This document shows positions 39,712 to 47,884 of a stretch of 64,000 nt of DNA, one piece after another. The translations under genes and the position numbers were made by a program. The DNA lies in NCBI GenBank assembly GCA_040751985.1, contig JBFMFU010000081.1, positions 1 through 64,000 of the forward strand, in the 5' to 3' direction. The notes beneath the pieces were generated by a model. That model made no database searches and was not told the origin of the DNA. It saw only the letters and a list, made by a program, of their open reading frames with translations. Positions within the stretch are counted from its first letter, which is position 1, and every line of letters begins with the position of its first letter. The DNA comes from Desulfoferula sp040751985 (GTDB lineage Bacteria; Desulfobacterota; Desulfarculia; Desulfarculales; Desulfarculaceae).

Positions 39712-40218
39712 ATGAGCCTGGCCCAAGAACTAGCCCCCTCTGACATGCCCGAGAACATCACCCAGGAGATGATCGCCCAGATCGACGAGATCTGCGCCAA
39801 GTACCGCGGCCAGCCCGGCTCTCTGATCCCCGTGCTGCAGGCCTGCCAGGGCGTGGTGGGCTACCTGCCGGTGCCGGTGCAGGAGCGCATCGCGGCCAAG
39901 CTGGGGGTCCCCGGCCACGAGGTCTTCGGCGTCACCACCTTCTACAGCTTCTTTTCCATGGAGCCCCGCGGCCGCCACACCATCCGGGTGTGCATGGGTA
40001 CCGCCTGCTACGTGCGCGGCGGCAAGGAGGCCCTGGACCGCCTGGAGCGCCACCTGGGCATCCCGGTGGACAGCACCACCGAGGACCAGCGCTTCACCCT
40101 GGAGCAGGTGCGCTGCCTGGGCGCCTGCGGCGTGGCGCCGGTGATGGTGGTGGACAGCGACACCCACCGCAAGGTCATGGCCGACGCGGTGGTGAATCTG
40201 GTGGAAAAATACGAGTAG
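39712..40218 (+). CDS. nuoE: NuoE-like [2Fe-2S] subunit of NADH-linked oxidoreductase
   Basis: 168 residues. Helical N-terminus, then thioredoxin-like domain with Cys at 94, 99, 135 and 139 (CMGTAC and CLGAC), the C-x4-C / C-x3-C ligands of a [2Fe-2S] cluster. FGVTTFYSFFSMEPRGRH is the family core. Homologous to complex I NuoE, HndA and HydC of NAD(P)-dependent and bifurcating [FeFe] hydrogenases. The accessory genes downstream and NuoF at 44.7 kb point to the soluble hydrogenase type, not complex I. First gene of the eight-gene operon. Confidence 0.92.
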   Translation: MSLAQELAPSDMPENITQEMIAQIDEICAKYRGQPGSLIPVLQACQGVVGYLPVPVQERIAAKLGVPGHEVFGVTTFYSFFSMEPRGRHTIRVCMGTACYVRGGKEALDRLERHLGIPVDSTTEDQRFTLEQVRCLGACGVAPVMVVDSDTHRKVMADAVVNLVEKYE

Positions 40219-40324
40219 GCGCCCCTTGCCCAAGACCCGCCATCATTGTCACGACCCCGGGCCCGCTCCTCATGACCCGGCGAACCCTTGGGTGGACAAG
40301 GGCCGCCGCCCTTCGTGAGAAGAT

Positions 40325-40699
40325 ATGGGGCTGACCCTCCATCAGATCGTTGAATTCCTGGAGGCCGAGGTCCTGGCCTATCCCGAGGGACTGGACCGGG
40401 TGGTGACCCACGCCCAGGGCAGCGATCTGATGAGCGATGTGCTGGCCTTCTCCCACCCCAACTGCCTGTTGATCACTGGCCTGGCCAACCACCAGGTCAT
40501 CCGCACCGCCGAGGTGGCCGGCCTGCTGGGGGTGGTGGTGGTGCGCAGCAAGCGGCCGGCTGAGGCGGTGATTATCCTGGCCCAGGAGTGCGAGGTGCCC
40601 TTGCTGAGCACCCGCCTGGGCATGTTCGACGCCTGCGGGACGTTGTTCAGCCGCGGCATCCGCGGGATGTCGGACCTGGCCCGACCCAGGCCCAGATGA
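40325..40699 (+). CDS. DRTGG-domain protein
   Basis: 124 residues matching the DRTGG fold: LTHAQGSD-like opening VVTHAQGSDLMSDVLAFSH, then CLLITGLANHQVIRTAEVAGLLGVVVVRSKRP and PLLSTRLGMFDACGTLF. Such small proteins occur in operons of bifurcating hydrogenases in Thermotogae and Clostridia; their role is unknown, possibly nucleotide sensing. A hairpin CCCTTG/CAAGGG (40286-40303) lies just before it. A related DRTGG-like domain seems to end the hydrogenase-like protein two genes on. Overlaps the next gene by ATGA. Confidence 0.82.
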   Translation: MGLTLHQIVEFLEAEVLAYPEGLDRVVTHAQGSDLMSDVLAFSHPNCLLITGLANHQVIRTAEVAGLLGVVVVRSKRPAEAVIILAQECEVPLLSTRLGMFDACGTLFSRGIRGMSDLARPRPR

Positions 40700-41145
40700 C
40701 CGACCCTAAACACAGCCAGCAAGGCCCGCTACAACTGGTGCAGACCTTTACCATCAAAGGTGATGACTTCGCCGCGGCGGGCTCGGTGTCCCTGGCCGTC
40801 AAGCGGCTGCTCAAGGAGGTGGGCTTTCCGCCCGATGCCTTGCGCAGGGTGGCCATCACCGCCTTTGAGGCCGAGATGAACGTGGTCATGTACGGCGGCG
40901 GCGGCGAGGTGGAGCTGCTGCTGGCCCCGGGCACCGCCCGTCTGGTGGTGCGGGACCACGGCCCTGGCATCCCGGACCTGGACCTGGCCATGCAGGAGGG
41001 CTGGTCCACGGCCACCGCCGCCATGCGCGAGATGGGCTTCGGCGCAGGCATGGGCCTGCCCAACATACGCAGAAACGCCACCCGCTTCAACATCGACACC
41101 GCCCCTGGACAAGGCACCACCCTGACCGCTGACATAGACATCTGA
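40696..41145 (+). CDS. GHKL ATPase, anti-sigma (RsbW-like) type
   Basis: 149 residues. A single ATP-binding domain: AVKRLLKEVGFPPDALRRVAITAFEAEMNVVMYG contains the N box (E/N) and VVRDHGPGIPDL the G1 box; GFGAGMGLPNIRRNATRF is the lid. No sensor or phosphoacceptor domain. RsbW-like proteins of this type are accessory genes in hydrogenase operons, possibly binding or phosphorylating a partner. ATG overlaps the previous stop. Confidence 0.85.
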   Translation: MTDPKHSQQGPLQLVQTFTIKGDDFAAAGSVSLAVKRLLKEVGFPPDALRRVAITAFEAEMNVVMYGGGGEVELLLAPGTARLVVRDHGPGIPDLDLAMQEGWSTATAAMREMGFGAGMGLPNIRRNATRFNIDTAPGQGTTLTADIDI

Positions 41146-41220
41146 GTTTCTGATATAGTTAAATAAGTTACTATAGCTTCGGCAGGGGGACCCTTGCCGG
41201 CTCCCTGGGATGGGGCGGCG

Positions 41221-42870
41221 ATGGCCAACCCAGGATCAGAACTGATTCAACCGGCCAGGCACTACAGCATTGACCCCGAGGCCTGCATAGGCTGCGTGCT
41301 ATGCATGAAGGCCTGCCCGGTGAAGGCCATCCGCGTGTCGCGGGGGCTGGCGCAGATTCGGCCGGACATCTGCGTGGACTGCGGCATGTGCTACCGGGTC
41401 TGCCCCCACGACGCGGTGCGAGTGGCCTCGGCCAAGCTGGAAGACGCCCTGCGCTTCCCCCACTCCGTGGCCATCGCCCATCCGGCCCTGTTCAGCCAGT
41501 TCGGCTACGACGTTACCCCCAACCAGGTCCTCTTGGCCCTCAAGCGCATCGGCTTCTCCGACGTGATCGACCTGAGCTGGGTCTGCGAGATGAGCTCGGT
41601 GGCCATCGCGGACTACCTGCACAGCCACCCGGAGATCACGCCGGGCATCAGCGCCTCCTGCCCGGTGGTGCTGCGGCTCATCGCCCAGCGCTTCCCCAGC
41701 CTGCTGCCCAACGTGGTGCCGGTGCTGCCCTCGCGCCTGCTGGCGGCCAAGACCCTCAAGACCCGCCTGGCCGGCCGCTACGGTTGGCGCCAGGACGAAC
41801 TGGGCGTGTTTTTGATCAGCCCTTGCCCGGCCAAGATGATCGCGCCCCAGGACCCGGTGAACATGGCCAAGCCCTACCTAGACGGGGTGATTTGCTTCCC
41901 GGACGTATACTCCGCCCTGTTTAGGGAGCTGAGAACCCTGGAGGAGGACCAGACCATCTTCAAGAGCTCGGGCTGCGGCCTGGCCTGGGGGGCCAGCGGC
42001 GGCCAGGCCGAGGCGGTGGAGGTGGCCGGCTACACCCTGGCCGTGGCCGGCTTCAGCGAGGTGCTGGGTATCCTGGAGGTGCTGGAGGCCGGCCGCCTGA
42101 CCGAACTGAGGTTCGTGGAGGCCCGGGTCTGCCTGGACGGCAGCCTGGGCGGACCTCTAACCGTGGAGAACCGCTACCGGGCCAAGAGCGTGCTGGCGCG
42201 GGTGATCAAGCAGCACGGCACCCAAAGCCGGGTGGACCGCGCCCGCCTGCGCAACATGATTGACCAGGGCGCCTTCGCCTGGGAATATAAGATTCAACCC
42301 ATGCCGACGCCCCCTCTGGCCGAGGAGCCGGCCGAGGCCATCAACCGGCTGCAGGCCATCAACGAACTGTGCGAGCGCCTGCCCATGAGCGAGTGCGGGG
42401 TCTGCGGGGCCCCAGACTGCGCCACCTTCGCCGAGGACGTGGTGCTGGGTCGGTCGCCGAGCGACCGCTGCCCCTTCATCAAAGCCAGCAAGGAGCCCAA
42501 GGATGCACAAGCCAAAGGTCGCGTCATGACCGTGAGGGAGTTGGTCAAGGAGCTTAAGCTCAAGGTGGCCGCCGGCAAGACGGGGTTGGGCCGGGAGGTG
42601 CGGGGCGGCTACACCTCGGACCTGCTGTCGGACGTGATGGCCCACGCCGAGGCCGGCGCGGTGTGGGTGACCATCCAGGCCCACCAGAACGTGGTGGCCG
42701 TGGCCGTGCTCAAGGACCTGGCCGCGGTGATCCTGGCCGGCGGCCGTAAATTCGAGGACGACGCCCTGTCCAAGGCGAACCAGGAAGGCCTGCCGCTGCT
42801 CACCTCGGAGGACAACGCCTTCACCCTGACCGGCAAGCTCTACGGCCTGCGGGTCTTGCCCAGCAAGTAA
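41221..42870 (+). CDS. Ferredoxin / degenerate [FeFe]-hydrogenase-like / DRTGG-like protein
   Basis: 549 residues. Two [4Fe-4S] ferredoxin motifs (CIGCVLCMKACP and CVDCGMCYRVCP) are followed by an Fe-hydrogenase large-domain homolog. Its H-cluster motifs are altered: L1 reads SASCP (proton-transfer Cys replaced, Cys-147 kept), L2 SPCPAK (Cys-202), and L3 GCGLAW, with Cys-252 but Trp-256 where the bridging Cys belongs. It could still hold a [4Fe-4S] cluster but not a standard H-cluster. Then a Cys4 motif (SECGVCGAPDC, DRCPF) and a DRTGG-like C-terminus. Homologs sit beside hydABC in Thermotogae and Clostridia. ATG 41221 is preferred; a TTG 9 codons upstream is possible. Confidence 0.85.
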   Translation: MANPGSELIQPARHYSIDPEACIGCVLCMKACPVKAIRVSRGLAQIRPDICVDCGMCYRVCPHDAVRVASAKLEDALRFPHSVAIAHPALFSQFGYDVTPNQVLLALKRIGFSDVIDLSWVCEMSSVAIADYLHSHPEITPGISASCPVVLRLIAQRFPSLLPNVVPVLPSRLLAAKTLKTRLAGRYGWRQDELGVFLISPCPAKMIAPQDPVNMAKPYLDGVICFPDVYSALFRELRTLEEDQTIFKSSGCGLAWGASGGQAEAVEVAGYTLAVAGFSEVLGILEVLEAGRLTELRFVEARVCLDGSLGGPLTVENRYRAKSVLARVIKQHGTQSRVDRARLRNMIDQGAFAWEYKIQPMPTPPLAEEPAEAINRLQAINELCERLPMSECGVCGAPDCATFAEDVVLGRSPSDRCPFIKASKEPKDAQAKGRVMTVRELVKELKLKVAAGKTGLGREVRGGYTSDLLSDVMAHAEAGAVWVTIQAHQNVVAVAVLKDLAAVILAGGRKFEDDALSKANQEGLPLLTSEDNAFTLTGKLYGLRVLPSK

Positions 42871-42872
42871 AC

Positions 42873-43640
42873 GTGCCTCTGTTCAAGGCCGACCTGCACC
42901 TGCATACCTGCCTAAGCCCCTGCGGCGGCTTTGACGTCACCCCGGCCGCGGTGGTGGCCCGGGCCTCCCAGCTGGGCCTGGACATCATCGCCATCTGCGA
43001 CCACAACAGCGTAGAGAACCTGCCCGCGGCCCAGGTGGCCGCCCGCCTCCTGGGCGCGGCCGCGCCCCTGGTGCTGCCCGGCCTGGAGGTGACCAGCGCC
43101 GAGGAGGCCCATCTGCTGGCCCTGTTCGGCGGCCTGGCCCAGGCACTCACCTTTCAGGGCATGGTCTACGACCACCTGCAGCCGGGCCTGAACAACCCGG
43201 ATGTCTTCGGCATGCAGATCGTGGCCAACGCCGACGACGAGGTGGAGGAGTTCAATCCGCGCCTCTTAATCGGGGCTACGGACCTGGGCGCGGCCGAGCT
43301 GGTGCGGCGCATCCACTCCCTGCAGGGCCTGGCCGTGGCCGCCCACCTGGACCGGCCGGCCTATAGCCTGGTGGGGCAGCTGGGTATGATCCCGCCCGAG
43401 CTGGACCTGGACGGGGTGGAGATATCCTCCCACCAGGACCCGGCCCAGGCCCAGCGCTGGCTGGCCGGCCGCAAGCTGGCGGTGCTGACCTCTTCGGACG
43501 CTCACGACCTGGACCGGGTGGGCGCGGTGTGGAGCGAACTGGAGATGGACTCGGCCAGCCTGGAGGAGATCGCCCTGGCCCTCAGGGGCCGGCAGGGCCG
43601 CCGGGTGGCGGGCTGGGGCCGGCGGGATCAGGGGGCCTAG
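42873..43640 (+). CDS. PHP-domain phosphoesterase
   Basis: 255 residues. PHP metal ligands are visible in ADLHLHTCLSPCGG, CDHNSVEN, PGLEVTSAEE, VAAHLDRP and SSDAHDLDR. Related to histidinol phosphatase and RNase AM/YciV types, which cleave phosphates from nucleotides. A PHP gene is a regular member of hydrogenase-linked operons of this layout. GTG start 2 nt after the preceding stop. Substrate unknown. Confidence 0.87.
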   Translation: MPLFKADLHLHTCLSPCGGFDVTPAAVVARASQLGLDIIAICDHNSVENLPAAQVAARLLGAAAPLVLPGLEVTSAEEAHLLALFGGLAQALTFQGMVYDHLQPGLNNPDVFGMQIVANADDEVEEFNPRLLIGATDLGAAELVRRIHSLQGLAVAAHLDRPAYSLVGQLGMIPPELDLDGVEISSHQDPAQAQRWLAGRKLAVLTSSDAHDLDRVGAVWSELEMDSASLEEIALALRGRQGRRVAGWGRRDQGA

Positions 43641-43641
43641 G

Positions 43642-44190
43642 TTGCAGGAGCTGTCGCTGCACATCCTGGACATCGTGGAGAACTCCCTGGCCGCTGGGGC
43701 CAAGCTGGTGACCATCGAGATCAGCGAGGAGCCCCGAAAGGACCGCCTCAGCGTGACTATCCGCGACGATGGCCGGGGCATGGACCCGGAAAGCGCGGCC
43801 CGGGCCACGGACCCCTTTGTCACCAGCCGCACCAGCCGGCGGGTGGGCCTGGGCCTGAGCCTCTGGCAGGCCCACGCCAGGGCCTGGGGCGGCGACCTGA
43901 ACCTGGAGAGCGCCCCCGGCCGCGGCACCACGGTGCGCGCCTGGTTCCGCCTGGGCCACATTGACCGCCAGCCCCTGGGCGACTGGCCGCGCACCTTGGC
44001 CGGGCTGATCGCCACCCGGCCCGGGGTGGAGTTCGTCTACCGGCACCGGGTGGACGGGGACGAGTTCGAACTGGACACCCGCCAGCTCAAGGCCGAGCTG
44101 GACGTGGACAGCCTGGCCAGCCCCCAAATAGCCTCTTTTTTGGTGGACCAGATCGGCCAGGCGCTGGACGCCCTGGGCTCCACGGCCTGA
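43642..44190 (+). CDS. Histidine-kinase-like ATPase (no receiver or His domain)
   Basis: 182 residues from a TTG at 43642. HILDIVENSLAAGAKLVTI is the N box, VTIRDDGRGMD the G1 box, RRVGLGLSLWQAHARAWGG the G2 box. It lacks a dimerisation/His-phosphorylation domain, so it is an ATPase module, the second in this operon. The C-terminal 60 residues (EFVYRHRVDGDEFELDTRQLK) are a small extra domain. Paired occurrence with the RsbW-like protein suggests a phospho-signal or assembly role around the redox complex. Confidence 0.85.
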   Translation: MQELSLHILDIVENSLAAGAKLVTIEISEEPRKDRLSVTIRDDGRGMDPESAARATDPFVTSRTSRRVGLGLSLWQAHARAWGGDLNLESAPGRGTTVRAWFRLGHIDRQPLGDWPRTLAGLIATRPGVEFVYRHRVDGDEFELDTRQLKAELDVDSLASPQIASFLVDQIGQALDALGSTA

Positions 44191-44323
44191 CCCGGCCAAT
44201 CCCTATTCCGGCGCCGGGGCTTGGCCCCTTTGGCGGCCTGATTATCATGGACTTTCAGGGTATAACTTGTTACACTCGCCCTGCCAAAAAACACCCCAGT
44301 CAAGCATCTGAGGGGAGGTAGAC

Positions 44324-44701
44324 ATGGCCAAAATCAAAATTAGCGACCTGGCCGCCATCAAGGACCGGGTCCACCGGGACACCAGCCTGCGCGAAGGCGG
44401 GGCCCAGGTGAAAATCATCGTGCACATGGGCACCTGCGGCATCGCCAGCGGCGCGCGTAAGGTGCTCAACGCGGTGATGGACGCCATGGGCGAGAGCGAG
44501 CGCACTGACATCATCATCACTACCAGCGGCTGCGCGGGCCTGTGCAGCCACGAGCCCATGATGACCGTGGAGCGCCTGGGCGAGGAGCCCATCAAGTACG
44601 CCCACCTGGACGAGGCCAAGGCCCGCCAGATATTCCGGCGCCACGCCCTGGGCGGCGAGGTGCAGACCGAATGGGCTCTGGCCAAGGGCAGCGAGCAGTA
44701 G
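44324..44701 (+). CDS. Thioredoxin-like [2Fe-2S] ferredoxin
   Basis: 125 residues. IIVHMGTCGIASGARKVLNA and IITTSGCAGLCSHEPMMTV give three Cys (38, 70, 74) of the usual four ligands; the family in hydrogenase operons typically has this TCGIA form. It resembles the N-terminal domain of the NuoF-like subunit that follows. ATG preceded by GGGGAGG; a 133-bp gap before it may hold an internal promoter. Likely electron carrier within the complex. Confidence 0.87.
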   Translation: MAKIKISDLAAIKDRVHRDTSLREGGAQVKIIVHMGTCGIASGARKVLNAVMDAMGESERTDIIITTSGCAGLCSHEPMMTVERLGEEPIKYAHLDEAKARQIFRRHALGGEVQTEWALAKGSEQ

Positions 44702-44715
44702 GGGAACTTACAGCG

Positions 44716-46506
44716 ATGAAACGATTCCGTATGCACATGCTGGTCTGCGGCGGCACCGGCTGCCAGGCCGCGGGCAGCATCCAGTTCAAAAAGGCCCTGG
44801 AGGCCGAGCTAAAGAAGCGGGACGTGGGCCAGGAAGTGGCCGTGGTGGAGACCGGCTGCAACGGTTTCTGCGCCATGGGGCCGGTGCTGGTCACCTATCC
44901 CGAGGGCATCTTCTACGTGGGCCTGACCAAAGAAGACGTGCCCGAGCTGGTGGAGGAGCACGTCCTCAAGGGGCGGCCAGTGGCGCGGCTGTTCTACAAG
45001 GAGCCCACGGCCAAGAAGCTCATCCCCGAGATGCACGACATCCCCTTCTTCGCCCACCAGCAGCTCATCGCCTTGCGTAACCGCGGCATGCTCGACGCCG
45101 AGAACATAGACGAGTACATCGCCCGCGACGGCTACCAGGCCCTGGCCAAGGCCCTGACCCAGATGACCCCCGAGGAGATCGTGGCCGAGGTCAAGAAGTC
45201 CGGGCTGCGGGGCCGCGGCGGCGCCGGCTTCCCCACCGGCCTGAAGTGGGAGTTCTGCCAGAAGACGCCCGGCGAGATCAAGTACGTGCTCTGCAACGCC
45301 GACGAAGGCGACCCCGGCGCGTTCATGGACCGCTCCATCCTGGAGGCCGACCCCCACTCGGTGGTGGAGGGCATGGTCATCGCGGCCAAGGCCATCGGCA
45401 GCCACCACGGCTTCGTCTACTGCCGGGCCGAGTACCCTTTGGCGGTGCACCGCCTGCAGCTGGCCATCGACCACGCCAAGGACTACGGCCTGCTGGGCCG
45501 GAACATCCTGGACACCGGCTTCGACTTCGACCTGTCCATCTACCAGGGCGCCGGCGCCTTCGTCTGCGGCGAGGAAACCGCCCTGATGCGCTCCATCGAG
45601 GGCAAGCGGGGCATGCCCCGGCCGCGGCCGCCCTTCCCGGCCCAGGCCGGCCTGTGGAACAAGCCCACCATCCTCAACAACGTGGAGACCTGGGCCAACA
45701 TCCCCCAGATCATCACCAAGGGCGGCGACTGGTACGCCAGCATCGGCACCGAAGGCAGCAAGGGCACCAAGGTCTTCGCCCTCACTGGCCACGTGAACAA
45801 CATCGGCCTGGTGGAGGTTCCCATGGGCACCTCCATCCGCAGCATCATCTACGACATCGGCGGGGGCATCCCCAAGAAGCACCGCAAGTTCAAGGCCGTG
45901 CAGCTGGGCGGGCCCTCGGGCGGCTGCATCCCCGAGACCCACCTGGACACCCTTTGCGACTACGAAGCCATCGTCAAGGCCGGCGCCATCATGGGCAGCG
46001 GCGGCATGATCGTCATGGACGACTCCACCTGCATGGTGGACATGGCCCGCTTCTTCATGGACTTCGTGCAGGACGAGTCCTGCGGCAAGTGCACCCCCTG
46101 CCGGGAGGGCACCCGCCGCATGCTGCAGATCCTGGAGAAGATCACCGAGGGCCACGGCGAGGCCGGGGACATCGAGACCCTGGAGGAGCTCTCGGGCATC
46201 ATCCAGCAGGCCAGCCTGTGCGGCCTGGGCCAGACCGGACCCAACCCGGTGCTGTCCACCCTGCGCTACTTCCGCGACGAGTACGAGGCCCACATCTTCC
46301 AGAAGAAGTGCCCGGCCCGCTCCTGCGTGGCCCTGCTGGACTTCGTGGTGGACGTGAACAAGTGCAAGCAGTGCGGGGTGTGCTTCAAGAACTGCCCGGT
46401 GGAGGCCATCACCTGGAAGAAGAAGGAGCCGGCCTTCATCGACCTGAATAAGTGCATCAAGTGCAAGACCTGCATCGAGAACTGCAAGTTCGACGCCATT
46501 AACTAG
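44716..46506 (+). CDS. nuoF: NuoF-like NADH-binding flavoprotein with extra Fe-S domains
   Basis: 596 residues. An N-terminal thioredoxin-like [2Fe-2S] domain has Cys 11, 16, 48 and 52. The flavodehydrogenase core has GLRGRGGAGFPTGLKW (NADH/FMN loop) and CNADEGDPGAFMDR, then SLBB and ESCGKCTPCREGT for a [4Fe-4S] cluster. The C-terminus carries two ferredoxin motifs, CKQCGVCFKNCP and CIKCKTCIENCK. This is the HndC/HydB layout of electron-bifurcating hydrogenases, not complex I NuoF. It oxidises NADH or reduces NAD. A catalytic hydrogenase gene would normally follow but does not here. Confidence 0.93.
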   Translation: MKRFRMHMLVCGGTGCQAAGSIQFKKALEAELKKRDVGQEVAVVETGCNGFCAMGPVLVTYPEGIFYVGLTKEDVPELVEEHVLKGRPVARLFYKEPTAKKLIPEMHDIPFFAHQQLIALRNRGMLDAENIDEYIARDGYQALAKALTQMTPEEIVAEVKKSGLRGRGGAGFPTGLKWEFCQKTPGEIKYVLCNADEGDPGAFMDRSILEADPHSVVEGMVIAAKAIGSHHGFVYCRAEYPLAVHRLQLAIDHAKDYGLLGRNILDTGFDFDLSIYQGAGAFVCGEETALMRSIEGKRGMPRPRPPFPAQAGLWNKPTILNNVETWANIPQIITKGGDWYASIGTEGSKGTKVFALTGHVNNIGLVEVPMGTSIRSIIYDIGGGIPKKHRKFKAVQLGGPSGGCIPETHLDTLCDYEAIVKAGAIMGSGGMIVMDDSTCMVDMARFFMDFVQDESCGKCTPCREGTRRMLQILEKITEGHGEAGDIETLEELSGIIQQASLCGLGQTGPNPVLSTLRYFRDEYEAHIFQKKCPARSCVALLDFVVDVNKCKQCGVCFKNCPVEAITWKKKEPAFIDLNKCIKCKTCIENCKFDAIN

Positions 46507-46527
46507 GCGTCAAGCGCTAGCGTACAC

Positions 46528-46557
46528 GGGCCGGCCTCGCCAAGGGGCCGGCCCTTT
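46528..46557 (+). terminator. Terminator of the NuoEF-type operon
   Basis: GGGCCGGCC (46528-46536) pairs with GGCCGGCCC (46546-46554), followed by a short TTTGC. It closes the operon right after nuoF, showing that no hydrogenase gene follows on the transcript. Confidence 0.6.
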
Positions 46558-46572
46558 GCATGAGGCGAGGCC

Positions 46573-47508
46573 GTGACCAGGGACGGGCGCATACAGCAAG
46601 TCAGCGAGGGCATGTTCTTCATCCAGCGCGGCTGGCTCAACGCCAACCACCTGGTCTGCACGGGCTCGCCGCGGGCCCTGATCGACACCGCCTACATCCG
46701 CGACAAGGCCGAGACCGAGGCCCTGATCGCCCAGTGCGGCCTGGCCGTGGAGGACGTGGAGCTGATCATCAGCACCCACGCCCACTGCGACCACATCGGC
46801 GCCAACGCCGAGTTCCAGCGCCGTTCGGGCTGCACCATCGCTATGCACGAGGTGGACCGGCACTTCATTCAGCAGCGCAACGACTGGGCCACCTGGTGGC
46901 GCTACTACCAGCAGGAGGCCGAGTTCTTCCCGGTGCACCAGGGCCTGAGCGACGGCGAATTCATCGAGCTGGAGGGCCTGGCCTGGCAGGTGCTGCACAC
47001 CCCAGGCCACGGCATGGGCCAGATGGCCCTCTTCGCCCCGGACACCGGCTGGCTGATCAGCGCCGACACGGTGTGGGATAACGACTTCGGGGTGCTCACC
47101 ACCCGCATCGAGGGCCTGGACGCGCCGCTGAGGATGCAGGGCTCCCTGGAGCGTCTGGCCGGGCTGCGCGTGAGCACCATCTTCCCCGGCCACGGCCCGG
47201 TGCTCACTGACGGGCCGGCGGCCATCGCGGCCTGTCAGGAGCGCATCGCGGCCTTCATCGCCGAGCCCCTGCGCATGGGCCGCGACCAAGTGCGCAAGAT
47301 CATGCTCTACACCCTGATGATGCGCGGGCCCCAGACCAGGGCTGCGCTATGGGATCGGCTGCGGTGCTCGCCCTGGTTCCCGGAGGTGGCCGCGCTGTAC
47401 TTTGGTGGCCGCCAGGAGCAGACCTTTAGCGAAAACCTGGAGTATCTGCAAGGCAAGGAGCTGGTAAAGGAAGAGGAAGGCCTGCTCATTTGCGCCCTGC
47501 CGGCGTAG
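46573..47508 (+). CDS. MBL-fold metallohydrolase
   Basis: 311 residues. STHAHCDHIG is the HxHxDH zinc motif; TPGHGMGQMALF, ISADTVWDND and FPGHGPVL supply the further His and Asp ligands. C-terminal helical region (RKIMLYTLMMRGPQTRAALWDRL) resembles a winged-helix-like tail of glyoxalase II-type or LACTB2-like hydrolases. Substrate unknown; independent of the upstream operon because of the terminator. GTG start. Confidence 0.87.
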   Translation: MTRDGRIQQVSEGMFFIQRGWLNANHLVCTGSPRALIDTAYIRDKAETEALIAQCGLAVEDVELIISTHAHCDHIGANAEFQRRSGCTIAMHEVDRHFIQQRNDWATWWRYYQQEAEFFPVHQGLSDGEFIELEGLAWQVLHTPGHGMGQMALFAPDTGWLISADTVWDNDFGVLTTRIEGLDAPLRMQGSLERLAGLRVSTIFPGHGPVLTDGPAAIAACQERIAAFIAEPLRMGRDQVRKIMLYTLMMRGPQTRAALWDRLRCSPWFPEVAALYFGGRQEQTFSENLEYLQGKELVKEEEGLLICALPA

Positions 47509-47542
47509 AAGATAAGGCAGGTAAGGAATCTGTGCTGCGCGC

Positions 47543-47584
47543 AGAGATTGCTTCGTCGCGCCTACAGCGCCCCTCGCAGAGACA
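47543..47584. repeat. REP-like element, copy 2, first module
   Basis: It starts AGAGATTGCTTCG and ends TCGCAGAGACA like the unit at 10484-10513, with an expanded middle. Confidence 0.5.
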
Positions 47585-47827
47585 CCCGGCTGCTTCTATG
47601 GGTGGCCCGGACAATTCATTAATCCAGGCCGCCGCAGGCGACAAGCGGTTTCTCCCCTTCTTAATTTCCACCGCCGCATGCAACCAACTCCCGGACAAGG
47701 CATCCCGGCCGGCTGCTTCGCGCGCTAAAAGCGCTTGTCGCACCTATGCGCTACGTGGCCTGAACAACGGTTTTCCGGGCCGCCGGGACTTTTTCTATTA
47801 CCTGCTCTTTGCTTAATCCACATAGAG

Positions 47828-47852
47828 GCAGGGGCGTGGTTTGTCTCTGCCC
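47828..47852. repeat. Diverged single arm of the 25-bp repeat
   Basis: 19 of 25 positions match the arm at 10531-10555 (GCAGGGGCG, GGTTTGTC, TGCCC shared blocks). The second arm is not seen here. Confidence 0.4.
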
Positions 47853-47884
47853 TCGCCGCGCCGCTGGCGCACCCCGCAAAGCTG

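Larger units (their letters stand above)
47509..47884. other. Intergenic region carrying repeat remnants
   Basis: A 376-bp gap between convergent genes with no credible coding sequence. It holds two modules related to the repeats at 10.5 kb (47543-47584 and 47828-47852) and further short inverted repeats such as GCGCGCTAAAAGCGC near 47719-47733. It looks like a degraded repeat cluster. Confidence 0.5.

Noticed and set aside
41221..42870. Calling this gene a catalytic [FeFe] hydrogenase
   Set aside because: Motifs L1 and L3 lack required cysteines (Trp-256 at the bridging site).
44809..46293. 494-codon frame antisense to nuoF
   Set aside because: Shadow of high GC third-position bias; no ribosome site or known domain.
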